Shown here in pieces: positions 1 through 4,857 of a DNA stretch of 5,004 nucleotides. The notes beneath the pieces are model-generated. The model saw only the letters and a list, made by a program, of their open reading frames with translations. It did no database searches and was not told the DNA's origin. The translations under genes and the position numbers were made by a program. The stretch comes from Enterenecus faecium. Its GTDB lineage: Bacteria > Bacillota > Clostridia > Oscillospirales > Oscillospiraceae. The DNA is taken from assembly GCA_018713215.1 (NCBI GenBank), contig DVFO01000060.1, positions 1 through 5,004 of the forward strand, given 5' to 3'. Each line of letters begins with the position of its first letter. The stretch's first letter is position 1.

Positions 1-33
1 TTCTCCTTCGGAGATGCCATGTTCATTTCGTAG
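1..33 (+). CDS. queA: S-adenosylmethionine:tRNA ribosyltransferase-isomerase QueA, C-terminal end only
   Basis: Only the last ten codons are present, reading FSFGDAMFIS and then TAG at 31-33. The string FSFGDAM is typical of the QueA C-terminus, and QueA is very often directly upstream of tgt, as here. QueA transfers the ribosyl moiety of S-adenosylmethionine to preQ1 in tRNA to form epoxyqueuosine, the step after the Tgt reaction. The 71-base gap to tgt shows no promoter or terminator, so the two genes are probably co-transcribed. The call rests on a short peptide plus gene order. Confidence 0.82.
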   Translation, partial: FSFGDAMFIS

Positions 34-104
34 CCGATCAGATTCCAGTCCAGCAGGGGTGGGGACCATGGAAAAGAAAATCACAAATCATAAGGAGTTT
101 TCCC

Positions 105-1238
105 GTGCTTGAAGTTTTGAAAACAGAGGGCAAGGCCCGCCGGGGGATATTCGCCTGCCCCCACGGTACGGTCCAGACCCCGGTCTTTATGAATGTGGGG
201 ACCCAGGGGGCCATCAAGGGGGCGGTGTCCGCCCATGACCTGAAAGAAATCGGCTGTCAGGTGGAGCTGTCCAACACCTATCACCTGCACCTGCGGCCCG
301 GGGACCAGGTGGTGAAGGCCATGGGCGGCCTGCACCGGTTCATGGGCTGGGAGGGTCCCATGCTCACCGACAGCGGGGGGTTCCAGGTGTTCTCCCTGTC
401 CAGCCTGCGGAAGATCACCGAGGCGGGGGTCACCTTCGCCTCCCACATCGACGGCCGGCGCATCTTCATGGGGCCGGAGGAGTCCATGCGCATCCAGTCC
501 GCCCTGGGCAGCGACATCGCCATGGCCTTTGACGAGTGTGTGGAGAACCCTGCCACCTACGAGTATGCCAAGGCCTCCTGTGAGCGCACCCTGCGGTGGC
601 TGAAGCGGTGCAAGGACGAGCACGACAAGCTCAACGCCCAGCCCGACTGTGTCAACCCCGGCCAGATGCTCTTTGGCATCAACCAGGGAGCCACCTTCCC
701 CGACCTGCGCATCTGGCACATGCAGGAGACGGCCAAGGTGGAGTGCGACGGCTACGCCATCGGCGGCCTGGCGGTGGGCGAGCCCACCCAGGTGATGTAC
801 GACATCATCGACGCCGTGGAGCCCTATATGCCCCAGGACAAGCCCCGCTACCTTATGGGAGTGGGCACCCCCTCCAACATCATCGAGGCGGTGGCCCGGG
901 GCGTGGATTTCTTCGACTGCGTCATGCCCGCCCGCAACGCCCGCCACGGCAAGCTATTTACCTGGAGCGGGTGGATGAACATGAAAAATGAGCGGTATAA
1001 GACCGACGAGTTACCCATCGACCCTGAGTGCGACTGCCCCGTGTGCCGCAACTTCTCTCGGGCCTATGTGCGCCACCTGTTTACTGCCGGGGAGATGCTG
1101 GGGCTGCGCCTGGCGGTCATGCACAACCTGTACTTCTACAATAAGCTCATGGAGCGCATCCGTCAGGCCCTGGACGAGGGCACCTTCCAGCAGTTCCGGG
1201 CGGAATACTCGGAGAAACTGGCTCAGCGGATGCCCTGA
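105..1238 (+). CDS. tgt: Queuine/preQ1 tRNA-guanine transglycosylase Tgt
   Basis: This cytoplasmic enzyme exchanges guanine 34 in GUN-anticodon tRNAs for preQ1, the first tRNA-level step of queuosine synthesis. The protein is 377 residues, normal for bacterial Tgt. LTDSGGFQVFSL (87-98) carries the catalytic Asp89. The nucleophile is Asp271 in FDCVMPARNAR. The zinc site is Cys309, Cys311, Cys314 and His340; the 31-residue Cys-to-His spacing matches the E. coli enzyme (Cys302/His333). GGLAVGE (220-226) is the bacterial base-pocket form with valine, unlike the Gly-containing eukaryotic queuine pocket, so preQ1 is the likely substrate. The GTG start at 105 was chosen because AAGGAG at 92-97 sits seven bases upstream. 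The gene follows queA, probably in one transcript. Full length with all key residues present. Confidence 0.97.
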   Translation: MLEVLKTEGKARRGIFACPHGTVQTPVFMNVGTQGAIKGAVSAHDLKEIGCQVELSNTYHLHLRPGDQVVKAMGGLHRFMGWEGPMLTDSGGFQVFSLSSLRKITEAGVTFASHIDGRRIFMGPEESMRIQSALGSDIAMAFDECVENPATYEYAKASCERTLRWLKRCKDEHDKLNAQPDCVNPGQMLFGINQGATFPDLRIWHMQETAKVECDGYAIGGLAVGEPTQVMYDIIDAVEPYMPQDKPRYLMGVGTPSNIIEAVARGVDFFDCVMPARNARHGKLFTWSGWMNMKNERYKTDELPIDPECDCPVCRNFSRAYVRHLFTAGEMLGLRLAVMHNLYFYNKLMERIRQALDEGTFQQFRAEYSEKLAQRMP

Positions 1239-1260
1239 CGTCTGGAGCGGAAAATAGGGC

Positions 1261-1289
1261 TTGTGTTTCAGGGATAATCCGGGTATAAT
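1261..1289 (+). promoter_or_regulatory. Probable housekeeping-sigma promoter for yajC
   Basis: A perfect TATAAT lies at 1284-1289. With the optimal 17-base spacer, the -35 element would be TTGTGT at 1261-1266, which keeps only the TTG of the consensus. Predicted transcription start is near 1296, giving a leader of about 44 bases before yajC. It falls in the intergenic gap after tgt, in AT-richer DNA than either neighbour. Confidence 0.6.
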
Positions 1290-1339
1290 GACACGTGATG
1301 TATCTTTTTACAATCCACACATAGAAGGAGAATCGTTGT

Positions 1340-1657
1340 ATGCCTGCCGAAGCAATGTCTAGCGTTCTTATGATCCTCATCATGATCGCCGTGTTCTACT
1401 TCCTGCTCATCCGTCCCGAGAGCAAGAAGAAGAAGGAAGCGGCCGCCATGCGCGCCAGCCTGAAGGTGGGGGACCAGATCACCACCATCGGCGGTATCGT
1501 GGGTACCATCTGTGCCATCAAGGAGGAGACCATCGTCATGGAGACCGGCGCCGACCGTGTGCGCATCGAGTTCACCAAGTGGGCCATCTCCAGCAAGGGC
1601 ACCCAGGCTGAGCAGGATGTTACCGCTCAGGAGAAGAAGGACAAGAAGGACAAGTAA
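1340..1657 (+). CDS. yajC: Preprotein translocase accessory subunit YajC
   Basis: A small single-span inner-membrane protein that associates with the SecDF part of the Sec translocon. The product is 105 residues, close to the usual 85-115. A short N-terminus is followed by one membrane helix (about 8-24), ending in the FYFLLIRP signature at the membrane face. A Lys-rich stretch (SKKKKE) and a small cytoplasmic domain with LKVGDQITTIGGIVGTI, the typical YajC core, come next. The tail is charged (EKKDKKDK). The ATG at 1340 has AAGGAG at 1325-1330, nine bases upstream. The position after tgt is the classic queA-tgt-yajC order, but secD/secF do not follow here. Its own promoter upstream and a hairpin terminator just downstream suggest a largely monocistronic transcript. 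Confidence 0.95.
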   Translation: MPAEAMSSVLMILIMIAVFYFLLIRPESKKKKEAAAMRASLKVGDQITTIGGIVGTICAIKEETIVMETGADRVRIEFTKWAISSKGTQAEQDVTAQEKKDKKDK

Positions 1658-1670
1658 GGTCCGCATGAGA

Positions 1671-1723
1671 AGCATCCCCTTTGCATATGGTGAAATAACC
1701 ATGTGGAAAGGGGTGCTTTTTTT
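1671..1723 (+). terminator. Rho-independent terminator after yajC, overlapping the next gene's start
   Basis: The basal stem AGCA-CCCCTTT (1671-1682, with T1675 bulged) pairs with AAAGGGGTGCT (1707-1717). The helix continues after one mismatch through 1684-1691 pairing with 1698-1705 (one G-U pair), closing on loop GAAATA (1692-1697). Seven T residues follow at 1717-1723. It begins 13 bases after the yajC stop codon. The right arm also contains AAAGGGG, the best ribosome-binding site for the next gene. It works in one direction only: there is no T-run on the opposite side. Confidence 0.88.
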
Positions 1724-2153
1724 GCGCAAAGACGATGTGAAACCGGGAGGCCCGACCCAGATGGTTTTGGGTGTGGCTTTGGGGGGCGTGGTGGCCATTG
1801 GGGTGGAGCTGCTGGTGCTATTGGCCGGGGCGGCGGCCATTTCCTCTGGGCTGCTGCGGGAGAATGCCCAGTTGCAGCTGGTGGCCATGGCCTGTGTGCT
1901 GGGCGGCCTGGTGGGCGGTCTGGTGTGCGCCTGCCGCTGGCCGGCCCGGAAGCTGCTGGGCGGCCTGGCTGCGGGCCTGACCTGCGGGGTGCTGCTGTGG
2001 GTGATCAGTGCGGCCCGGGGCGGGGGACAGGTGCTGGAGGTGCGTGGCCTGGTGGTGTTGGCCTCCTGCCTATGCGGCGGAGCCCTGGCCGGGCTGCTGT
2101 GCCTGCGGTTCGGGCGAAAGAAGCCCTCCAGCGTCCGGCGCAGCCGCGTGTGA
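1722..2153 (+). CDS. TIGR04086-type four-helix membrane protein
   Basis: A hydrophobic 143-residue protein of unknown function. Membrane helices are visible at about 14-40, 50-70, 78-98 and 108-128, rich in Gly, Ala, Leu and Val, with a basic C-terminus (FGRKKPSSVRRSRV). Size, four-helix pattern and location directly after yajC fit the TIGR04086 family of Clostridia, which often lies near the SCIFF peptide genes; no SCIFF peptide or its maturase is seen here. The start is uncertain. TTG at 1722 has AAAGGGG at 1707-1713, eight bases away, and is preferred. ATG 1701 lacks a ribosome-binding site, and ATG 1761 has GGGAGG at 1745-1750 ten bases upstream. With the TTG start, both start and binding site lie in the yajC terminator, so expression would need read-through. 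The family call is from pattern memory, not a search. Confidence 0.72.
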   Translation: MRKDDVKPGGPTQMVLGVALGGVVAIGVELLVLLAGAAAISSGLLRENAQLQLVAMACVLGGLVGGLVCACRWPARKLLGGLAAGLTCGVLLWVISAARGGGQVLEVRGLVVLASCLCGGALAGLLCLRFGRKKPSSVRRSRV

Positions 2154-2165
2154 GGGCGTGGAGAA

Positions 2166-2197
2166 TTTGGCAGAGGGAGCCATTTCCCTCTGCCAAA
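2166..2197 (+). terminator. Perfect 13-bp hairpin after the membrane-protein gene, likely transcript end
   Basis: TTTGGCAGAGGGA (2166-2178) is exactly complementary to TCCCTCTGCCAAA (2185-2197) around the six-base loop GCCATT. It begins 12 bases after the preceding stop codon and ends four bases before the greA -35 box, the expected place for a terminator. No T-run follows on either strand, so it is not a textbook intrinsic terminator. It may stop polymerase without a U-tract, protect an mRNA 3' end, or act as an operator next to the greA promoter. Confidence 0.5.
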
Positions 2198-2201
2198 ACC
2201 C

Positions 2202-2230
2202 TTGACATTTGGGGAGAAACTCTCTATAAT
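2202..2230 (+). promoter_or_regulatory. Full-consensus sigma-A type promoter for greA-lysS
   Basis: TTGACA (2202-2207) and TATAAT (2225-2230) are both perfect matches, separated by exactly 17 bases. Predicted start is near 2237, giving a leader of about 84 bases before greA. Two further TATAAT strings follow at 2244-2249 and 2252-2257, but neither has a recognisable -35 partner. No other promoter is visible before lysS, so this one probably drives both genes. Confidence 0.9.
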
Positions 2231-2268
2231 TCGTAGGAACAACTATAATAATATAATGGACTTTTTGT

Positions 2269-2299
2269 GGGCTGCCATCTGTTGCGGCTTCTATTTTTT
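2269..2299 (+). promoter_or_regulatory. Possible weak attenuator hairpin in the greA leader
   Basis: GGGCTGC (2269-2275) can pair with GCGGCTT (2284-2290), using three G-U pairs and an eight-base loop. A T-rich tract follows, with T6 at 2294-2299. The layout resembles a weak intrinsic terminator between the greA promoter and its start codon. Greater than half of the pairing strength rests on five base pairs, so this is only a candidate. Confidence 0.3.
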
Positions 2300-2320
2300 A
2301 TCGTTGAAAGGATGAACATC

Positions 2321-2797
2321 ATGGCCAAGGAATACAAGCTCAGCGCAGAGCGTTTGGAAGAGTTGAAGCAGGAACTGAACTACCTCAAGACCGTTCGTGA
2401 GAAGGAAGTGGCCGACCAGATCAAGGAGGCCCGCTCCTTCGGCGACCTGTCTGAGAACAGCGAGTACGACGAGGCAAAGAACGAGCAGGGCAAGCTCTAC
2501 TCCCGCATTGCCGAGATCGAGAACATTCTGGCCAACTGCTCCGTCATCGAGGAGGAGGCCGACAGCGACCCCGACACCGTGCGTCTGGGCAGCAAGATCA
2601 CCGTCATGGACACCATACTGGACGAGGAGGAGACCTACCAGGTGGTGGGCTCTCAGGAGGCTGACCCCATGAATGGCCGCATCTCCGAGGAGTCTCCCTT
2701 CGGCAAGGCCCTGCTGGGCAAGCGTGTGGGTGACACCGTGATTGTGGACGCCCCCGCCGGAAACATTGAATACAAGGTCGTCAGCATCCAGCGCTAA
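2321..2797 (+). CDS. greA: Transcription elongation factor GreA
   Basis: GreA enters the secondary channel of RNA polymerase and stimulates cleavage of the backtracked RNA 3' end, restarting stalled complexes. The product is 158 residues, the same as the E. coli protein. Residues 1-75 form the predicted N-terminal antiparallel coiled coil (LSAERLEELKQELNYLKTVR), with the tip motif GDLSENSEYDEAK at 41-53 carrying the acidic residues Asp42 and Glu45. The C-terminal FKBP-like domain includes SPFGKALLGKRVGDTV (125-140). The ATG at 2321 was chosen because it gives the normal MAKEYKL start and has AAAGGA at 2307-2312 eight bases upstream. The ATG at 2312 overlaps that site, and the GTG at 2267 would add 18 atypical residues. 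lysS begins 36 bases after the stop, so co-transcription is likely. Confidence 0.97.
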   Translation: MAKEYKLSAERLEELKQELNYLKTVREKEVADQIKEARSFGDLSENSEYDEAKNEQGKLYSRIAEIENILANCSVIEEEADSDPDTVRLGSKITVMDTILDEEETYQVVGSQEADPMNGRISEESPFGKALLGKRVGDTVIVDAPAGNIEYKVVSIQR

Positions 2798-2833
2798 GCG
2801 GAAGACGGACAGATAGAAGGAGAGAAGACGATT

Positions 2834-4345
2834 ATGTCGGAACACAACAACCAGAACCAGCAGAACGCCCAGGCCGAGCCCTCTCTGTCTGAGCTGCTGC
2901 AAATTCGCCGGGACAAGCTCTCTGCCCTCCAGGCAGCGGGCAAGGACCCCTTCCAGGTGACCAAGTACGATGTCACCCACCACAGCAACGAAGTGAAGGA
3001 CAACTTTGAGGCCATGGAGGGCCAGGTGGTGCGCCTGGCCGGGCGTCTCATGAGCAAGCGTGGCATGGGTAAGGCCATTTTCGCCGACCTCCAGGACGGC
3101 GGCGGCCGTATCCAGCTCTATGTGCGTGTGGACGACGTGGGCGAGGAGGCCCTGGCTGCCTTCAAGAAGTACGACATCGGCGACATTGTGGGTGTGGAGG
3201 GCGATGTGTTCCGCACCAAGCGGGGCGAGATCTCCATCAAGGCCCACACCATCACCCTGCTGTCCAAGTCCCTGCTGCCTCTGCCGGAGAAGTTCCACGG
3301 CCTCACCGACGTGGAGACCCGTTGCCGTCAGCGGTATGTGGACCTGATCATCAACCCCGAGGTGCGCCGTACCTTTGAGATTCGTTCCGCCTTCGTCCGC
3401 CACGTCCGGGACTTCCTGGACAACCGTGGCTATATGGAAGTGGAGACTCCGGTGCTCAACACCATCTCCGGCGGCGCCACCGCTCGGCCCTTCATCACCC
3501 ACCACAATACCCTGGACATTGACATGTACATGCGGATTGCCACCGAGCTGCACCTCAAGCGCCTGGTGGTGGGCGGTCTGGAGCGTGTGTACGAGATTGG
3601 CCGTATCTTCCGCAACGAGGGTATGGACACCAAGCACAACCCCGAGTTCACCTCTGTGGAGCTGTACCAGGCCTATGCCGACTTCCACGACATGATGGAC
3701 CTGTTCGAGGACCTGCTGAGCTCTGCCGCTCAGAAGATCCTGGGCACCTATCAGATTCAGTGGCAGGGCCAGGATATTGACCTGACCCCCGGCTGGCCCC
3801 GTCTGACCATGGCCGAGGCCGTCAAGCAGTACACTGGCCTGGACTTCATGGCCATCACCGACGACGCTGAGGCTGTGGCTCTGGCCGCCTCCATCGGCGT
3901 GGAGCTGCCCGAGACTGCTCCCGCCACCTGGGGCAACGCCCTGTACGAGGTGTTCGACCAGAAGGTGGAGGAGAAGCTCATTCAGCCCACCTTCATCACC
4001 ATGCACCCCGTGGACGTGTCCCCCCTGGCCAAGCGCTCTCCCGCCGATCCCCGGCTCACCGAGCGCTTCGAGCTGTTCATCTGCCGCAGCGAGATGGGCA
4101 ACGCCTTCTCCGAGCTCAACGACCCCATCGACCAGAAGCAGCGCTTCCAGCGTCAGGTGGAGCTGCGTGAAAACGGCGACGAGGAAGCCGGCATGATGGA
4201 CGAGGACTATATCACCGCTCTGGAGTACGGTCTGCCTCCCACGGGCGGCCTGGGCATCGGTATCGACCGCTGCGTCATGATGCTCACCAACAACGACTCC
4301 ATCCGTGAGGTACTGCTCTTCCCCACAATGAAGCCTCTGGACTAA
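2834..4345 (+). CDS. lysS: Lysine--tRNA ligase, class II
   Basis: This cytoplasmic enzyme activates lysine with ATP and charges tRNA-Lys. The 503-residue product is full length for bacterial class IIb LysRS. A polar N-terminal extension (1-25) leads into the OB-fold anticodon-binding domain (about 60-150; VRLAGRLMSKRGMGKAIFADL). The catalytic core has motif 1 around 178-206, ending in EVETPVL. Motif 2 is at 250-276: RVYEIGRIFRNEG with Arg260, then MDTKHNPEFTSVE, a LysRS hallmark. Motif 3 is GGLGIGIDR at 471-479 with Arg479. AAGGAG at 2817-2822 lies 11 bases before the ATG, a slightly long spacing. It shares the greA transcript. The C-terminus, LLFPTMKPLD, looks intact, although AT-rich, apparently foreign DNA starts directly at the stop codon. 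No terminator of its own is visible. Confidence 0.98.
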   Translation: MSEHNNQNQQNAQAEPSLSELLQIRRDKLSALQAAGKDPFQVTKYDVTHHSNEVKDNFEAMEGQVVRLAGRLMSKRGMGKAIFADLQDGGGRIQLYVRVDDVGEEALAAFKKYDIGDIVGVEGDVFRTKRGEISIKAHTITLLSKSLLPLPEKFHGLTDVETRCRQRYVDLIINPEVRRTFEIRSAFVRHVRDFLDNRGYMEVETPVLNTISGGATARPFITHHNTLDIDMYMRIATELHLKRLVVGGLERVYEIGRIFRNEGMDTKHNPEFTSVELYQAYADFHDMMDLFEDLLSSAAQKILGTYQIQWQGQDIDLTPGWPRLTMAEAVKQYTGLDFMAITDDAEAVALAASIGVELPETAPATWGNALYEVFDQKVEEKLIQPTFITMHPVDVSPLAKRSPADPRLTERFELFICRSEMGNAFSELNDPIDQKQRFQRQVELRENGDEEAGMMDEDYITALEYGLPPTGGLGIGIDRCVMMLTNNDSIREVLLFPTMKPLD

Positions 4346-4409
4346 AAAATCCAGTAAAATCAAGGGTTTTCGGCATCTCAAATCCGAGTTGACAACAAAT
4401 TGACAACAA
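4337..4409. other. Candidate attachment-site region at the 3' end of lysS
   Basis: Composition drops from GC-rich to AT-rich exactly at the lysS stop. The stretch holds a CTGGA/TCCAG inverted repeat spanning that stop (4337-4341 and 4350-4354), an AAAATCAAGGGTTTT segment (4356-4370), and two TTGACAACAA direct repeats. Short dyads at a gene's 3' end followed by tandem TTGACAAC-type repeats are a layout I associate with tyrosine-integrase attachment ends in Firmicutes. The exact core cannot be set from one end; a second copy at the other end of the element would define it. Confidence 0.5.
4389..4409. repeat. Tandem TTGACAACAA direct repeat
   Basis: TTGACAACAA occurs at 4389-4398 and again at 4400-4409, an 11-base period, about one helical turn. 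Each copy contains a perfect TTGACA. The nearest TATAAT (4417-4422) is 22 and 11 bases away, so neither copy makes a good promoter. Helical phasing next to a composition break fits arm-type binding sites of a tyrosine integrase; this role is inferred. Confidence 0.7.
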
Positions 4410-4435
4410 TTTTTCATATAATTTTGAAGAATTGT
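4406..4435. repeat. 10-bp inverted repeat enclosing a TATAAT box
   Basis: ACAATTTTTC (4406-4415) pairs with GAAGAATTGT (4426-4435), nine Watson-Crick pairs plus one T-G. The ten-base centre contains a perfect TATAAT at 4417-4422. It could be an operator over a -10 box, an integrase core-type site, or chance symmetry in AT-rich DNA. No -35 box sits 16-18 bases upstream of the TATAAT. Confidence 0.45.
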
Positions 4436-4443
4436 GAAGCAGA

Positions 4444-4503
4444 ATGAATTGTTGTAAGGATAAAACACAATACAGTACTTGCTGTATAGAGAACACTTTT
4501 TGA
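4444..4503 (+). other. Possible 19-residue Cys-rich leader peptide
   Basis: An ATG at 4444 opens a 19-codon frame, MNCCKDKTQYSTCCIENTF, ending at TGA 4501-4503. Four of its 19 residues are Cys, in two CC pairs. Its last codons and its stop lie inside the left arm of the terminator hairpin (4488-4505), as in translation-controlled attenuators. It also spans a small dyad, ATACAG/CTGTAT (4470-4475 and 4482-4487). Against it, the ribosome-binding site is poor: only GAAG at 4436-4439. It may be chance. Confidence 0.3.
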
Positions 4504-4533
4504 AAGTAATTTCAGAAGGTGTTCTCTTTTTTT
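4488..4533 (+). terminator. Strong intrinsic terminator or attenuator upstream of the DUF6462-like gene
   Basis: An 18-bp stem with two G-U pairs joins 4488-4505 to 4510-4527, closed by a GTAA (GNRA) tetraloop at 4506-4509 and followed by seven T residues at 4527-4533. It is the first terminator after lysS, so it may end greA-lysS read-through. It also stands 51 bases before the DUF6462-like start, so it can attenuate any transcript that begins in the 4410-4480 leader. Confidence 0.88.
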
Positions 4534-4584
4534 GTTAGGTCTGCTTGTGTCATGACAAAATTAAAACCGAAAGGAACAAAGACA

Positions 4585-4857
4585 ATGATTAGTGAAGAGA
4601 CAAGAGCATATTATGACCTGAAAAAACGTAACGATGTAAGGGAGAGTGCTAAAAGGATTCGCAGACAGTTCCTGCGATATAAAGATGCCGAAATCATCTA
4701 TAGTTTGCAACACAAAAAAATATTAGAACTTGCCAGTGCAGCCGGAGCCATTTACCGTATGGATGGTACTGTTTTGATCAATCGTGATATCTTCGAGGAA
4801 TACTTGGAAAGGTTTCATGAGCCAAGCACCTTGAAATCCGAGGAGGAACCAGTATGA
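4585..4857 (+). CDS. DUF6462-like small putative DNA-binding protein
   Basis: A 90-residue, highly charged protein. Residues 1-30 are basic and helical (DLKKRNDVRESAKRIRRQF). Residues 30-77 read like a compact helix-turn-helix/excisionase-type fold (LRYKDAEIIYSLQHKKILELASAAGAIYRMDGTVLINRDIFEEYLERF), with the beta-hairpin 'wing' around YRMDGTVLIN. The tail is acidic. This matches the DUF6462 pattern I know from integrative elements of gut Firmicutes, where function is unproven; DNA binding is inferred. The ATG at 4585 has AAAGGA at 4570-4575 nine bases upstream; the in-frame ATG at 4552 and GTG at 4519 lack one. Its stop overlaps the next ATG (ATGA at 4854-4857), indicating translational coupling. 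Codon use is AT-rich, unlike lysS. Confidence 0.75.
   Translation: MISEETRAYYDLKKRNDVRESAKRIRRQFLRYKDAEIIYSLQHKKILELASAAGAIYRMDGTVLINRDIFEEYLERFHEPSTLKSEEEPV

Noticed and set aside
675..710. Unusual Tgt segment GINQGATF where many homologues have GIVQGG
   Set aside because: The substrate-contacting Gln194 is kept, and this position is known to vary among bacterial Tgt proteins. It does not suggest altered chemistry.
81..947. 288-codon open frame on the - strand opposite tgt
   Set aside because: It mirrors the codon pattern of tgt, is low in complexity (Gly/His/Val/Leu-rich), and no family is recognisable.
1268..2242. 324-codon - strand frame opposite yajC and the membrane-protein gene
   Set aside because: It crosses two terminators and a promoter on the other strand, and its product is compositionally patchy (Pro/Ser/Arg-rich then Leu/Gly-rich) without a domain.
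2154..2320. SCIFF-type six-cysteine peptide next to the TIGR04086-type gene
   Set aside because: No frame here encodes a short Cys-rich peptide; the gap is filled by the hairpin, promoter and greA leader.
2267..2320. N-terminal extension of GreA from GTG 2267
   Set aside because: The added residues are atypical for GreA and overlap the leader, while ATG 2321 has a proper ribosome-binding site and the standard protein length.
4337..4354. CTGGA/TCCAG hairpin at the lysS stop as the lysS terminator
   Set aside because: The stem is only 5 bp and no T-run follows it.
4389..4422. TTGACA plus TATAAT as a standard promoter for the inserted element
   Set aside because: The two TTGACA copies lie 22 and 11 bases from the TATAAT, both far from the 16-18 needed. 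The -10 box may still act with an activator.
2291..4468. Very long open frame (725 codons) on the - strand across greA and lysS
   Set aside because: It lies antisense to two certain genes, its product is a His/Leu/Val/Gly-rich string with no recognisable domain, and it has no ribosome-binding site. Such frames are a common by-product of GC-rich codon bias.
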